Shown in pieces: positions 1 through 9,670 of a stretch of 64,000 nt of DNA (positions are counted from its first letter, which is position 1; every line of letters starts with the position of its first letter). Made by a program: the position numbers and the translations under genes. The notes under the pieces were generated by a model. It was not told where the DNA came from. It did no database searches and worked only from the letters and a program-made list of their open reading frames with translations. The stretch comes from an uncultured Aequorivita sp. (GTDB taxonomy: Bacteria; Bacteroidota; Bacteroidia; Flavobacteriales; Flavobacteriaceae). The DNA lies in NCBI GenBank assembly GCA_937125455.1, contig CAKZLK010000037.1, positions 1-64,000 on the forward strand. The letters run 5' to 3'.

Positions 1-1596
1 AAGACTCATGAATATAATGACTTTAATCGTTTTAATAAAGTTTTAAATGAAGATGCTTCATTTTCGGTTTTGCTAAACGAGCAAAGTGCGACTAATTTTG
101 GCAATGCAGTTTTTAATACCACAAGTGACACGTTTGCAAATGCTATGGCATTTGATTCTGATATGTCTCCAGACCAATTCGTACTTAATGGCGTGAGTAT
201 TAACAACAACTCTATTCAGGATTTTATAGATGTTTTTAAGAATACGATTCCGCAAGAAAACACCATTCAAAATATAGCACCATCAAGTAGTGACGGATTT
301 TTAAGCCTTACTTACAATGATTTTCAAACGCTGTACGAAAACCTGATGACCTATAAACAGCAGAGTCTTGATAGCACACAACATTTTGAACTTTTAGAAA
401 CGCTAAAAGAAGTTGGTGTAATTCGCCTTGAAAACAAGGATGCTTTGGTGTTAACATCTATTGACGCTTATAGCACTACTGAGGTTTTGAATAGTGAGGA
501 ACACAAAATTGACAGTTATAGAAATACTGATATTTTTTCGTTTGAAGATTCAGAATATTTTAAGAGCATATTTTCGCCAATTCTATCGTTTGACAATGCA
601 TCAACTTATATTACTATTGATGATTATTTTGTATTTGCCGATGATGATATTCTAAAAACCATTATCACCAATTTTCAAAACGGAAGCACTTATAGTAACG
701 ATTCTAATTACAAAAACCTTCAATCATCTTTAAGTGACGAAGCATCACTATTATCTGTTATAAAAACCAATACCATTACACCTATTCTAGAACAGGCGTT
801 TAATGATAGTATTAAAAAACTGGATATAAAAAACCATAAATATTCAGGTTTTCAAATGGTACAGGATGATGGGTTTGTGCATATTAATGGCGCTATTAAA
901 AAGAACAAATCCAAAGCACAACAAAACACTATAACCGAAGAATTTAGCGTAAGCTTAGAGGCTGATATTTTAACCAACCCTCACTTTGTAATCAACCATC
1001 GTACCAAGCAAAAAGAAGTGGTTGTGCAAGACATTAACAACAACCTATATTTAATTTCAAACAAAGGAAAAGTCCTTTGGAAAAAACAATTACTCGGCAC
1101 TATTCTAGGAACCATTGAGCAGGTAGATTTATATAAAAACGGTCGTTTGCAACTCGCTTTTGCAACTGCTAATCGTGTTTATATATTGGATAGAAACGGA
1201 AACGATGTATCTCCTTTTCCCTTAAAGTTCAACAACCTAATTACCCAACCTTTGAGTGTGTTTGATTACGACAACAACAAAAATTATCGTTTTCTTGTTA
1301 CACAAAATAATGTACTAAATATGTACGAGAAAAATGGTAAACGTGTCAACGGATTCAAATATGACAATACAGCCAATGATATTATTACACAGCCAAAACA
1401 CTTTAGAATAAACAATCAAGACTATATTGTATTTGCTGCCGGAAACTCTTTAAAAATCTTAAATCGTCGTGGACAATCGAGAGTAAGAGTTAACGAGACT
1501 ATTGACTTTTCAAGCAATGCTATTTATAAATATAATGACCAGTTTACAACTACCTCCAAAAGTGGCGATTTGGTTCAAGTAAATTTAAAAGAATAA
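1..1596 (+). CDS. Large beta-propeller-like protein, 3' part only
   Basis: The reading frame is open from the first base of the window, so the true start lies upstream; a TTG at position 70 is not a credible start. About 531 codons are visible. The C-terminal 200 residues contain repeated strands of the form '[15 protein letters not shown]', '[17 protein letters not shown]', '[14 protein letters not shown]' and '[15 protein letters not shown]', which is the pattern of PQQ/WD-like propeller blades (strand, short loop with D/N-x-x-G, strand). The part before it is alpha/beta with no motif I can name. Large proteins of this kind are known in Flavobacteriaceae, but I know of no function. Signal peptide or anchor cannot be judged because the N-terminus is missing. 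Confident that it is coding; function unknown. Confidence 0.85.
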   Translation, partial: KTHEYNDFNRFNKVLNEDASFSVLLNEQSATNFGNAVFNTTSDTFANAMAFDSDMSPDQFVLNGVSINNNSIQDFIDVFKNTIPQENTIQNIAPSSSDGFLSLTYNDFQTLYENLMTYKQQSLDSTQHFELLETLKEVGVIRLENKDALVLTSIDAYSTTEVLNSEEHKIDSYRNTDIFSFEDSEYFKSIFSPILSFDNASTYITIDDYFVFADDDILKTIITNFQNGSTYSNDSNYKNLQSSLSDEASLLSVIKTNTITPILEQAFNDSIKKLDIKNHKYSGFQMVQDDGFVHINGAIKKNKSKAQQNTITEEFSVSLEADILTNPHFVINHRTKQKEVVVQDINNNLYLISNKGKVLWKKQLLGTILGTIEQVDLYKNGRLQLAFATANRVYILDRNGNDVSPFPLKFNNLITQPLSVFDYDNNKNYRFLVTQNNVLNMYEKNGKRVNGFKYDNTANDIITQPKHFRINNQDYIVFAAGNSLKILNRRGQSRVRVNETIDFSSNAIYKYNDQFTTTSKSGDLVQVNLKE

Positions 1597-1765
1597 AATA
1601 TCCCTCAGTCCATACATCTTTATCATCTTGTGCATTCAAAGCATTCAGTGCTTCCATACAAGCAGCAATTAGAGTATTGAAAGCATATCCATTTGCAAAA
1701 ACATCATTTGATTTTTTTAAAAGATATCCCAAATCAACCTCTTCCGATGAATTCTGCTGTGACAT
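1550..1765 (-). CDS. Small hypothetical protein with SEEVDLG N-terminus
   Basis: A 71-codon ORF starting with ATG 14 bases after the rfbD stop and running convergently into the last 47 bases of the propeller gene. The N-terminus ([18 protein letters not shown]) resembles the start of small Bacteroidota proteins and Wzz-like proteins that begin with an 'EEVDLG-L-K' motif, which is the main reason to take it seriously; the rest is probably helical and unrecognised. It could be the last gene of the rhamnose operon, or a truncated remnant that ends only because it runs into the opposite gene. No clear ribosome binding site is visible, which is usual in this phylum. Confidence 0.45.
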   Translation of the reverse strand: MSQQNSSEEVDLGYLLKKSNDVFANGYAFNTLIAACMEALNALNAQDDKDVWTEGYFILLNLLEPNRHFWR

Positions 1766-1779
1766 AACAACTATTATTA

Positions 1780-2640
1780 TTAATTAATGACTGTCTTTTT
1801 TAATACAGATTTTAGGCTTTCCCGCCAATCTATCTGCTTTAATTTTAACTTATTATGCGTCTTTGTATTATCCAACACACTATACTCTGGCCGTGCGGCA
1901 AAAGTACGGTAATGGTTGGTTTTTGCAAGATTTGTATCTTTTAATTTTTCCGTTTGCCTAAGTATCTCTTCTGCAAAGCCAAACCAAGTGGTTTCTCCCT
2001 GATTGCTGTAATGGTAAACGCCATAATCTGTTGAATCTTGTGCAATTACTTGCAATAGTGCGTTTGCTAAATCATTTGCGTTTGTAGGCGTTCCTGTTTG
2101 TTCGGTTGTAATTGTGAGTGGTTTTTCTGCTTCAGCATATTTTAAAATAGTTTTCAAAAAATTATGCCCGTATTGCGAGTAAAGCCACGAGGTTCGGAAA
2201 ATGAAAAAGCTATTGCAGATTTCTTGAATATACTGTTCACCTTTTAATTTCGAAGCCCCGTAAACATTGAGGGGGGGTGTTGAATCGGTTTCCAAATAAG
2301 GAGATTCCTTTTTTCCATCAAAAACGTAGTCAGTGGAAATATGTAACAGAACTACATTATTTTCATTACAGGTTTCAGCTAAATTTTTCACTGCTTCGGC
2401 GTTAATTGCAAATGCGCGATCCTTTTCGCTTTCTGCTTTCTCAACATTTGTATATGCCGCTGTATTGATGCAGTAATTAAAAGTATTTTTTCTAAAAAAA
2501 TCTCTTAGCAACCCGATGCTTTCAATATCAAGCTCTTCTTTTGAAGTAAAGACAAATTCAAGTTCAGGAAAACCGGCAGCCGCATCTTTTATGCATCTTC
2601 CCAATTGTCCGTTTGCGCCTGTAACCAGTATTTTTTTCAT
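1780..2640 (-). CDS. rfbD: dTDP-4-dehydrorhamnose reductase
   Basis: Last enzyme of dTDP-L-rhamnose synthesis: it reduces dTDP-4-dehydro-L-rhamnose with NAD(P)H. The 286-residue protein is a short-chain dehydrogenase/extended SDR with the N-terminal nucleotide motif '[10 protein letters not shown]', the '[10 protein letters not shown]' segment and the catalytic YGASK (Tyr-x-x-x-Lys). The ATG at 2640 (MKKILVTG) is preferred over an upstream TTG, because the six extra codons come from a G-rich repeat just upstream. It is the promoter-distal member of rfbB-rfbA-rfbC-rfbD, but is separated from rfbC by 157 bases of repeat and remnant sequence, so it may be expressed less tightly with the others. 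Confidence 0.95.
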   Translation of the reverse strand: MKKILVTGANGQLGRCIKDAAAGFPELEFVFTSKEELDIESIGLLRDFFRKNTFNYCINTAAYTNVEKAESEKDRAFAINAEAVKNLAETCNENNVVLLHISTDYVFDGKKESPYLETDSTPPLNVYGASKLKGEQYIQEICNSFFIFRTSWLYSQYGHNFLKTILKYAEAEKPLTITTEQTGTPTNANDLANALLQVIAQDSTDYGVYHYSNQGETTWFGFAEEILRQTEKLKDTNLAKTNHYRTFAARPEYSVLDNTKTHNKLKLKQIDWRESLKSVLKKTVIN

Positions 2641-2671
2641 ATCCCCTAAATCCCCCAAGGGGACTTTTGCC
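2641..2671. repeat. C/G-rich dispersed repeat with inverted arms
   Basis: The stretch just upstream of rfbD contains CCCCTAAATCCCCCAAGGGG, a C-tract/G-tract inverted arrangement in otherwise AT-rich DNA. It resembles the short CCCCTAAA/AAGGGGA repeats scattered through intergenic DNA of many Flavobacteriia. A related sequence lies at 2808-2842, at the end of rfbC. Confidence 0.55.
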
Positions 2672-2685
2672 TTTTCATTATAACA

Positions 2686-2797
2686 TTATATCTTCAATAA
2701 AGTTGAACACACTTTGAAAATTTGGCATTCAGGGATTCCAAAACCATAAGAATTTCGTTTTTCGGAAATATTATTTTCATCAACCTCATAATTAAAT
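2686..2797 (-). pseudogene. Possible 3' remnant of an unidentified gene
   Basis: Between rfbC and rfbD one minus-strand frame reads as protein-like sequence for about 37 codons (beginning around 'IFEFNYEVDENNISEK' and ending '...FKVCSTLLKI' then TAA at 2686-2688) without any start codon of its own. It is bounded on both sides by C/G-rich repeats (2641-2671 and 2808-2842). It may be the tail of a lost gene; I cannot assign a family, and a chance open frame of this length is possible. Confidence 0.25.
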
Positions 2798-3382
2798 TCA
2801 AATATTGTCCCCTTCACTTTGGGAAGGGCTGGGGATGGGATCCATTGCTTCCTCAAAAGTGGGAAGTTCCAAATCTTTTGCTGAAATAATGAATTCTTCC
2901 TTTGGAAGATGCCAATTCAACGCTAAGGTTGCGTCATTATAGATGATTCCGCTTTCTGAGGCTTTATTGTAAAAATTATCGCATTTATAGGAGAAAATAG
3001 ACTGCTCTGATAACGTAATAAAGCCGTGGGCAAAACCCCTTGGAACAAAAAGTTGAAGGTGCTCTACATCATCCAAAACGATGGAAAAAGATTTTCCAAA
3101 GGTTTCAGAACCCTTCCGAATATCCACCACAATGTCCAATACCATTCCTTTTACTACCCGAACGAGTTTAGCTTGTGCCATTTCTCCATTTTGAAAATGA
3201 AGACCACGCAATACGCCCTTTGATGAAATTGACTGATTGTCTTGAACAAAATCAATTTTGAGGCCTGTGGTTTTTTCAAAAACTTTTTGGTTATAGGTTT
3301 CATAAAATAAACCTCTTTCGTCGCGAAAAACATTCGGTTTTAAAATAAAGCAATCTTTTAAAGGTGTTTTTTGTAGTTCCAA
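2798..3382 (-). CDS. rfbC: dTDP-4-dehydrorhamnose 3,5-epimerase
   Basis: Converts dTDP-4-dehydro-6-deoxy-D-glucose to dTDP-4-dehydro-L-rhamnose. The 194-residue cupin-fold protein has the family hallmarks 'RDERGLFYE' (residues 20-28), 'GVLRGLHFQ' with the catalytic His62, 'VPRGFAHGF' and the 'IFSYKCDNFY' strand. It follows rfbA with only 2 bases between them. Oddity: the last residues (PIPSPSQSEGDNI) have no counterpart in the usual ending of this family and are encoded by a C/G-rich dispersed repeat (2808-2842), so the native C-terminus appears to have been replaced or extended by a repeat. The catalytic core is complete, so function should be intact. Confidence 0.95.
   Translation of the reverse strand: MELQKTPLKDCFILKPNVFRDERGLFYETYNQKVFEKTTGLKIDFVQDNQSISSKGVLRGLHFQNGEMAQAKLVRVVKGMVLDIVVDIRKGSETFGKSFSIVLDDVEHLQLFVPRGFAHGFITLSEQSIFSYKCDNFYNKASESGIIYNDATLALNWHLPKEEFIISAKDLELPTFEEAMDPIPSPSQSEGDNI
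2808..2842. repeat. C/G-rich dispersed repeat inside the rfbC 3' end
   Basis: The sequence GTCCCCTTCACTTTGGGAAG followed by GGCTGGGGATGGG is of the same C/G-block type as the repeat at 2641-2671. It is translated as the last residues of RfbC (about PIPSPSQSEGD). Confidence 0.5.
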
Positions 3383-3384
3383 AT

Positions 3385-4242
3385 CTAGTCTAATTGTAGT
3401 AAATGTTTTCCGTAACCACTTTTTAATAATGGTTCTGCCAAGGCTATTAATTGTTCTTTCGAAATGTAGCCCATTTCATAAGCTGCTTCTTCAATGGCAC
3501 CTATTTTAAGTCCTTGTCGCTCCTCAATAACCTCAACAAATTGTGCTGCTTGCATTAAGGAAGCAAAAGTACCTGTATCCAGCCAAGCCGTACCTTTATC
3601 GAGAATACTCACATTGAGTTTTCCCCGTTTTAAATACACATTGTTAACATCGGTTATCTCTAGTTCACCACGTGCGCTAGGCTGAATATTAGCAGCAATT
3701 TCAACCACGCTGTTGTCGTAAAAATAGATTCCGGGAACGGCGTAGTTTGATTTTGGGTTTGTCGGTTTTTCTTCTATTGAAAGTGCTTTTCCATTTTTGT
3801 CGAAGTCCACAACGCCATAGCGTTCGGGATCCAAAACGTGATAGGCATAGATTACGCCACCATCAGGGTTGTTGTTTGATTGTAAAAGTTCTTTCAAGCC
3901 AGAGCCGTAAAAAATATTATCGCCAAGTATCAATGCAACTTTATCGTTTCCTATAAAATCCTTTCCAATAATAAATGCTTCTGCAAGACCGTTGGGGTTT
4001 GCCTGCTCGGCATATTGAAAATTACAGCCCAACTTTCTGCCATCGCCCAAGAGTTGTTCAAAAAGAGGAAGATCCTGCGGGGTAGAAATAATCAAAATAT
4101 CCTTAATCCCTGCGTACATAAGTGTTGACAGCGGATAGTAAATCATTGGTTTGTCATAAACAGGCATCAATTGCTTGCTTACCGCCAAAGTAATTGGATG
4201 TAATCGTGTGCCAGAGCCACCTGCTAAAATTATTCCCTTCAT
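3385..4242 (-). CDS. rfbA: Glucose-1-phosphate thymidylyltransferase
   Basis: Catalyses dTTP + glucose-1-phosphate to dTDP-glucose, the first step of dTDP-rhamnose synthesis. The 285-residue protein has the nucleotidyltransferase signature '[11 protein letters not shown]' (residues 6-16), '[17 protein letters not shown]', '[10 protein letters not shown]' with the metal-binding Asp, and the 'EEKP' and 'WLDTGT' motifs of RmlA. Length and motifs match the short RmlA class. Its start codon overlaps the rfbB stop by 4 bases, which suggests translational coupling. Confidence 0.97.
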   Translation of the reverse strand: MKGIILAGGSGTRLHPITLAVSKQLMPVYDKPMIYYPLSTLMYAGIKDILIISTPQDLPLFEQLLGDGRKLGCNFQYAEQANPNGLAEAFIIGKDFIGNDKVALILGDNIFYGSGLKELLQSNNNPDGGVIYAYHVLDPERYGVVDFDKNGKALSIEEKPTNPKSNYAVPGIYFYDNSVVEIAANIQPSARGELEITDVNNVYLKRGKLNVSILDKGTAWLDTGTFASLMQAAQFVEVIEERQGLKIGAIEEAAYEMGYISKEQLIALAEPLLKSGYGKHLLQLD

Positions 4243-5249
4243 AATCTATCTTTATTATTCAAGTACCATCCAATAGTTTTGCGAATACCAGTTTCAAAAT
4301 TCTCTGCCGCTTTCCAACCCAATTCATTTTCTATTTTTGAAGCATCGATTGCGTATCTAAAATCGTGTCCTGGGCGGTCTTTTACAAAAGTTATCTGCTC
4401 TTTATAGGGTGCATCCTTAGGAAGCATTTCATCTAGCAATTCACAAATAACATCCGCAATATAAAGATTTTCGCGTTCGTTACGGCCACCGATATTATAG
4501 GTTTCTCCCAACTTACCTTTCTCCAAAGCTAAATAAATCCCGCTGCAATGGTCCATAACGTAAAGCCAATCGCGAACATTCTTTCCATCGCCATAAATTG
4601 GAATTGCTTCTCCTGAAATTGCTTTTCGAATAATGGTTGGAATCAATTTTTCCTTATGCTGATTGGGTCCGTAATTGTTGGAACAATTTGTGGTTACAAC
4701 TGGTAATCCATAGGTGTGAAAGTAACTGCGAACTATAAAATCTGAAGATGCTTTTGAAGCACTATATGGACTGTTGGGCGCATAGGATGTTTCTTCTGTA
4801 AAAAGCCCAGTTTCGCCTAAAGTGCCATAAACCTCATCGGTTGAAATATGCAGAAAGCGTGCATTCTTGAATTCAGTTTTTAAATCATTGGGACCATGCA
4901 TCCAAGTTTTGTAGGCGCTTTGAAGTAAGTTGAAGCTTCCCACAATATTTGTTTGAATAAACTCTGAAGGACCTGAAATGGAATTGTCAACATGGCTTTC
5001 CGCAGCAAAGTGAACTACTTTTTGGAATTGATGTTTTCTAAATAAATCTTGAACAAATGCGGCATCACAAATATCGCCTTTAATAAAAGTTATTTTATCT
5101 GAAACGGTTTCCAAATTCTTTAAATTTCCGGCATAGGTTAGCTTGTCCAGTACGAAAATTTCGTCTTCTGAATTTTTAAGGACATATTCCACATAATTGG
5201 AACCAATGAATCCTGCTCCTCCGGTAACCAGTACTTTATCGTTTTTCAA
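4239..5249 (-). CDS. rfbB: dTDP-glucose 4,6-dehydratase
   Basis: Converts dTDP-glucose to dTDP-4-dehydro-6-deoxyglucose with bound NAD+. The 336-residue extended SDR has '[15 protein letters not shown]' (NAD-binding), '[12 protein letters not shown]', 'ISTDEVYG' and the catalytic 'YSASKASSD' (Tyr-x-x-x-Lys), all typical of RmlB. It is the first gene of the rhamnose operon as seen here and lies 2 bases after the stop of the upstream DUF6909 gene, so the operon may extend upstream to that gene and the GH3-like gene. dTDP-rhamnose would feed surface polysaccharide synthesis. Confidence 0.97.
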   Translation of the reverse strand: MKNDKVLVTGGAGFIGSNYVEYVLKNSEDEIFVLDKLTYAGNLKNLETVSDKITFIKGDICDAAFVQDLFRKHQFQKVVHFAAESHVDNSISGPSEFIQTNIVGSFNLLQSAYKTWMHGPNDLKTEFKNARFLHISTDEVYGTLGETGLFTEETSYAPNSPYSASKASSDFIVRSYFHTYGLPVVTTNCSNNYGPNQHKEKLIPTIIRKAISGEAIPIYGDGKNVRDWLYVMDHCSGIYLALEKGKLGETYNIGGRNERENLYIADVICELLDEMLPKDAPYKEQITFVKDRPGHDFRYAIDASKIENELGWKAAENFETGIRKTIGWYLNNKDRL

Positions 5250-5251
5250 AA

Positions 5252-6952
5252 TTAATTTTTAGAAGTGTCTAAAATCTGTTTTAACATCTTTTCGGTAATT
5301 AAATAGGTTGGCTTCACGCCTGTTGTTCCCAATCCACCGGAAGCCAAAGTACTCCCAGTTTCCAATGGATTATCAGAAGCATAATACGCATATCTAACCT
5401 TCACTTTTGAACTTATACTCCGGCGAATCTTGGATGCGGATTGTATCGCTTTTTGATAATGCGCACCTTCCATCTCAAGACCGATTACATTCCACGTAGA
5501 ATTGTGGAAAAACTTCAGTACGTCACGGTTTTGAAGCGAGGTTCCTAATACAGAAATCATGGTTCCTGTATATACATTAACGTCATCATCTTTAAAAAGG
5601 GACTTCTCTAGTTTATTTTTAAAGGGGTAATTATCCCCTGTACCTTCAAAAACATGGGCTGATGGTATCATTATATCTCCCTTTCCACCTTCCAAAATTC
5701 CTGCTTTTCCCATAATAGAAACGGAGACCACATTCAAAAAATGTCGCTCTTTATTTACGTCAAAGTATGGTTTCAAAAGCTCGTCCATGGTTTCGTAGGC
5801 TTGTTCGCCAAAAGCGTAGTCCATTACAATAATAACTGGCTTTTTGGAGTCTTCAACGTTTTTTAATCCTTCGATATATGGGCTTTGTTTTATTTTGGCT
5901 GTATCTATTATTTGAACATCGATGTTGGTTCCACTTTGATCTTCAATAAATGTCATGCCTTCTGCCAAAGCAGTTTTGTTTACTTTTTCGCGTAATTTTA
6001 GATTGGCGACATTGCTTAAAGCCTCAAAAACTTCCATCGGTTTTTTCTTTGAAAATTCTGTTGGAAGTGCTTTTGGGCCATAAAGACTATTCATTACACT
6101 GTGCATATTAGCACTGATAATGTCTATTGGCCTATCCAACAAACCTTTTTCCTGTAATTTTTGCTTAATGTGATAAGCCCATTGCTCTCCATGAATATGG
6201 TGGCCTAAGCTTTCGCGCAGCACTGGACTAAAGGTGATAATACGTTTATTGTCTTCAATAATTTCCTCTATCGCAATTTTTCCAAGAAAATAAATAATAT
6301 TGAAGAACCTGTTTTCATTCTTTTCACTTGCAAAAAAGGGATATACGCTCTTAACTTCTTCAAAAGTTCTTCCTAGGAAATTAGCAGTGTGTGTAAGTGC
6401 TATTTCTTTTTCTTCTTGCGTAAGCTTCCCTTTTTTTAGAACAGCCTGTTCAAGTTTTTTCCAATCGCGGATTACTTCGCCATTCTCATTAATGAGAACT
6501 TGCTTCATAATTTTGTGCGACTCGATGAAAAGAAAAGTCAAATGCGTTAAGATATCATAGATTTCCGAACGTCCGCGGGTTATCTCAATATTCATCTGTT
6601 CCGAATCAATTCGATAGCAGTTTCTGCGTCGTTTTAGTGGTATTATCGGCTCGAAATGTGAGTTTTTATATCCTTCGTCACTTGTTAAGTTTATGAATCG
6701 ACATTCCTCTATTCCATAGGGTAAACGGTCCATAACATACAACAAGCCTTGAAGTTCTACTTTATCTTCCTTTATAGAGCCATATATCTCAGGGCGTAAG
6801 GTTAATAATGATTCGCGAAGCGTTTCTCCGGAAACTCCCATGGGCTTATAAAATCCCCGATTAAAGAGGTGGCGCATAGTGATGTACAATCGCTCAATGG
6901 CCTGTGTGCTTTCCTGTGCACGTGTTCTGGTGTGTGATTTGAGTTTATTCAT
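5252..6952 (-). CDS. DUF6909 family protein, nucleoside-phosphorylase-like C-terminus
   Basis: A 566-residue cytoplasmic protein that I recognise as the Bacteroidota family annotated DUF6909. The N-terminal half starts 'RTRAQESTQAIERLYITMRH' and contains 'GRSEIYDILTHLTFLFIES'. The C-terminal half has 'IIVMDYAFGEQAYE', 'VSIMGKAGILEGGKGDIMIP', 'GTMISVLGTSLQNRD' and 'VIGLEMEGAHYQKA'; the last resembles the 'xMExxG' region of purine nucleoside phosphorylases and AMP nucleosidases. Function unproven. ATG at 6952 is chosen over an in-frame GTG at 6970, since MNKLKSHTRTRAQ matches the usual family start. A TATCTTTG element ends six bases before this ATG, so a leaderless transcript is possible. It follows the GH3-like gene by 17 bases. 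Confidence 0.85.
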   Translation of the reverse strand: MNKLKSHTRTRAQESTQAIERLYITMRHLFNRGFYKPMGVSGETLRESLLTLRPEIYGSIKEDKVELQGLLYVMDRLPYGIEECRFINLTSDEGYKNSHFEPIIPLKRRRNCYRIDSEQMNIEITRGRSEIYDILTHLTFLFIESHKIMKQVLINENGEVIRDWKKLEQAVLKKGKLTQEEKEIALTHTANFLGRTFEEVKSVYPFFASEKNENRFFNIIYFLGKIAIEEIIEDNKRIITFSPVLRESLGHHIHGEQWAYHIKQKLQEKGLLDRPIDIISANMHSVMNSLYGPKALPTEFSKKKPMEVFEALSNVANLKLREKVNKTALAEGMTFIEDQSGTNIDVQIIDTAKIKQSPYIEGLKNVEDSKKPVIIVMDYAFGEQAYETMDELLKPYFDVNKERHFLNVVSVSIMGKAGILEGGKGDIMIPSAHVFEGTGDNYPFKNKLEKSLFKDDDVNVYTGTMISVLGTSLQNRDVLKFFHNSTWNVIGLEMEGAHYQKAIQSASKIRRSISSKVKVRYAYYASDNPLETGSTLASGGLGTTGVKPTYLITEKMLKQILDTSKN

Positions 6953-6969
6953 TGGATACAAAGATAACA

Positions 6970-8472
6970 CTAATTTTGGGGCTGGATTTGTATTAAAGCA
7001 TCAGCAATTTTACGGTCGTTGGAAAGGCGCGGCACTTTGTTTTGACCGCCTAGCTTGCCTTGAGATTTCATAAATTTTTGAAAACTATCTTTTTTTAGAG
7101 AAGCAATTTTTAGTGGTTGAAGCACTTTCCCTTTAATCAAATCTTGATAATATGAGTTTTGTAGCTGCATTTCTACATCGAGGAATTCGGCTACTTTTTT
7201 TTGATTTTCTGGTGCACTTTCAAATTCAACAAGCCATTCGTGATAGGGCAGTTGTCCTTCCAATGGTGTAATTTGTGGTGCAACAGTGAATTCTGTAATA
7301 GAAAAATTGAATTTTGACATGGCTTTATGCATTGCCGCTTCCACTTCTTTGCCAATTACATGTTCGCCAAAGGCTGAAATAAAATGTTTTATCCTTCCAG
7401 AAACAATTACGCGATAGGGTTTGGTAGAAGTAAACTGTACGGTATCTCCCAGATTATAACCCCAAAGACCTGCATTTGTTGAAATAATCATCACATAATT
7501 AACACCTATTTCCACTTCACCAATAGTCAGTCGTTTAGAGTTTTCCTCAAAAAAAGTGTTGGCTTCAACGAATTCATAAAAAATTCCTGAGTTCAAAAGC
7601 AACAACATCCCCTTTTCTTTTTGTTTATCCTGAAAGGCAAAAAAACCTTCACTGGCAGGAAACAATTCAATACTATCCACTTTTCTTCCAATTAAACCTT
7701 CAAACTTGGCGCGATAAGGTTCAAAATTTACGCCGCCATAAATGAATAGGTTGAAGTTTTTAAAAAGATCGCCAACTTTCTTCCCTGTATTTTTCTGAAG
7801 TTTTTCAAAATACATTTGCACCCACGAGGGAATCCCGCTTATTACTGTCATATCCTCATTCTTGGTCTCTTCAACTATAGCATCCACTTTGGTTTCCCAA
7901 TCTTCAATGCAGTTGGCTTCCCAACTTGGCAAGCGGTTTTTTTGTAAATATGCAGGTACATAATGGGCCACAATTCCTGAAAGCCTACCTGTTTTAATAC
8001 CGTTTTTTTCATGCATTTCCGGGCTTCCCTGTAGAAAAATCATTTTACCATCTACAAAATCGGCTTTTCCAGTTTCGTTTATGTAGCATAAAATTGCATT
8101 TCGTGCTGCCTCAATATGATGAGGCATTGATTGTTTTGTGAGCGGAATGAACTTCGCGCCAGAAGTGGTACCAGATGTTTTAGCAAAATAGAGTGGTTTT
8201 CCTGGCCACATTATATTTTCTTCTCCCGAAACCACGCGTTCAACATACGGTTTCAACTCTTCATAGTCACGTATGGGAACTTGTTTTGCAAAAGTTTCAA
8301 AAGAATTAATGTTTTCAAAATTATGATCCTTACCAAAAGCAGTATCCTTTGCTTCAGAAATCAGTTTTGCAAAAACTTTTTGCTGCGTTTCAACAGGTGC
8401 GGACGACCACTTTTGGATTTTTGCTACGACTATTTTGGCAAATATTTTTGCTCCGATGGATTTTAAGGACAT
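6970..8472 (-). CDS. GH3 auxin-responsive promoter family protein (acyl-adenylate-forming)
   Basis: A 500-residue member of the GH3 family, which in plants conjugates amino acids to acyl acids through an adenylate; bacterial substrates are unknown. The ATP-binding motif 'AKTSGTTSGAKFIPLT' (about residues 97-112), 'YGGVNFEPY', 'ELFPASEGFFAFQ' and 'LWGYNLGDTVQFTS' with the later 'VSGRIKHFISAFGEHV' are all present, so the adenylation core looks intact. Bacterial GH3-like proteins are common in Bacteroidota. It precedes the DUF6909 gene in the same direction. Confidence 0.92.
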   Translation of the reverse strand: MSLKSIGAKIFAKIVVAKIQKWSSAPVETQQKVFAKLISEAKDTAFGKDHNFENINSFETFAKQVPIRDYEELKPYVERVVSGEENIMWPGKPLYFAKTSGTTSGAKFIPLTKQSMPHHIEAARNAILCYINETGKADFVDGKMIFLQGSPEMHEKNGIKTGRLSGIVAHYVPAYLQKNRLPSWEANCIEDWETKVDAIVEETKNEDMTVISGIPSWVQMYFEKLQKNTGKKVGDLFKNFNLFIYGGVNFEPYRAKFEGLIGRKVDSIELFPASEGFFAFQDKQKEKGMLLLLNSGIFYEFVEANTFFEENSKRLTIGEVEIGVNYVMIISTNAGLWGYNLGDTVQFTSTKPYRVIVSGRIKHFISAFGEHVIGKEVEAAMHKAMSKFNFSITEFTVAPQITPLEGQLPYHEWLVEFESAPENQKKVAEFLDVEMQLQNSYYQDLIKGKVLQPLKIASLKKDSFQKFMKSQGKLGGQNKVPRLSNDRKIADALIQIQPQN

Positions 8473-8478
8473 AGGCTA

Positions 8479-9342
8479 TTAATCAAAATCTATGAAACTG
8501 GTAGGGTTAATAGGATATCCATCACGCCAAAGTTCAAAATGTAGATGTGGGCCAGTGGTTAATTCACCGGTATTCCCAACAGTAGCAATTACTTCCCCTG
8601 CCTTTACTATTTCGCCCTGTTCTTTCGTGAGCATTGCATTGTGTTTGTATACTGAAATAAGATTGTTATTATGTTTCAAAATAATTACATACCCGGTCTG
8701 TGCTGTCCATTCAGCAAAAATTACGGTTCCGTCTGCCACAGCTTTTACTGGCGAGTCTTTTACAGTCACTACATCTACGGCATAATGTTTTGTTTTAGAA
8801 TTATAGGGTTCAGAAATAGTTCCCTTTACTGGGGCAAACAAGGAAAAATCTTGAGCTTGTGGTGCAATAAGGGGGTTGTATTTGTCTTCTTTAGCCACTT
8901 CAGCACGAAGGAGAGAGTCTTTTCTAGAGGTTCTAATTAAAACGGAGGGATCTGTTTTTGCTACCTCAATGATTGAATCCTTATTAAAATTGACCGTTTT
9001 TACATCGCCTGTAAGTACTTTTTTTATGGATGCGAGGTATTGTTCATTTACATCGAGAATCTTTTGAAGGGAGTCTGTTTCGTAGGCTAATTGTGTAGCT
9101 TGCTTTTTTAAGGCCGTAGATGAATATCCAGGGATGTATTCGCGAAGCGGTGTAAAAGCAATAATAAAAGTAGTGGTCAAGATTAGAAACAGGGCAAAAA
9201 GCGTGCTGAAAACAAACACATTCAGCCTGTTCAATTTAAACGAAAAACGTTCTTCAAAGGTTTCTTCGTTAAGGATTACCAATCGGTATTTGTGCAATAA
9301 TTTCTTTTTGAACCGCTTGGCGCCTTTTTCTTTCTTTGTCAT
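8479..9342 (-). CDS. Membrane-anchored M23 family metallopeptidase
   Basis: A 287-residue peptidoglycan hydrolase-like protein: basic cytoplasmic N-terminus, one transmembrane helix at about residues 41-63, a short spacer, and a C-terminal LytM/M23 domain (about 168-282). Zinc ligands are all visible: His186 and Asp190 in 'KHYAVDVV' and the 'GPHLHFELW' pair His266/His268. An intact catalytic set suggests an active endopeptidase rather than a regulator. The ATG at 9342 (MTKKEKGAKR) is preferred to an upstream TTG. It lies divergent from tatA, and its stop is 6 bases before the GH3 gene. Confidence 0.93.
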   Translation of the reverse strand: MTKKEKGAKRFKKKLLHKYRLVILNEETFEERFSFKLNRLNVFVFSTLFALFLILTTTFIIAFTPLREYIPGYSSTALKKQATQLAYETDSLQKILDVNEQYLASIKKVLTGDVKTVNFNKDSIIEVAKTDPSVLIRTSRKDSLLRAEVAKEDKYNPLIAPQAQDFSLFAPVKGTISEPYNSKTKHYAVDVVTVKDSPVKAVADGTVIFAEWTAQTGYVIILKHNNNLISVYKHNAMLTKEQGEIVKAGEVIATVGNTGELTTGPHLHFELWRDGYPINPTSFIDFD

Positions 9343-9411
9343 ACTGCGCAATTACTTTTTACAAATATAAAATAAACTATAGCCATAGAAGCTAAAGTTA
9401 TCTTGAAAACG

Positions 9412-9440
9412 TTGTATCTAAACATTTCTTGTTACATTTG
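9412..9440 (+). promoter_or_regulatory. Bacteroidota-type promoter of tatA
   Basis: TTG at 9412-9414 and TACATTTG at 9433-9440 are separated by 18 bases, close to the Bacteroidota consensus TTG-n19-TAnnTTTG. The tatA start lies 21 bases downstream. Confidence 0.7.
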
Positions 9441-9461
9441 CGTAATTAAATATTGAAAATC

Positions 9462-9653
9462 ATGAGTGCATTATTTATTCCTTTAGGTGTTGTAGGTCCT
9501 TGGCAGATCATATTGATTGTAGTAATTGTCTTGCTTCTTTTTGGTGGCAAGAAAATTCCAGAACTAATGCGAGGTTTGGGTAGTGGTCTTAAAGAATTTA
9601 AGGACGCCTCCAAAGACGATTCAACTGAAAAAAAGATTGACGAGAATAAATAA
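9462..9653 (+). CDS. tatA: Sec-independent protein translocase TatA/E
   Basis: A 63-residue membrane protein that forms the pore component of the twin-arginine translocon for folded proteins. It has a short periplasmic N-terminus, a transmembrane helix (about residues 8-24, '[20 protein letters not shown]'), the conserved '[21 protein letters not shown]' hinge and amphipathic helix, and a charged tail. ATG at 9462 (MSALFIP) is chosen over a TTG three codons earlier. It is monocistronic, with its own promoter and terminator; tatC is not in the window. Confidence 0.95.
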   Translation: MSALFIPLGVVGPWQIILIVVIVLLLFGGKKIPELMRGLGSGLKEFKDASKDDSTEKKIDENK

Positions 9654-9670
9654 ATCTCGCTCTAATAATA

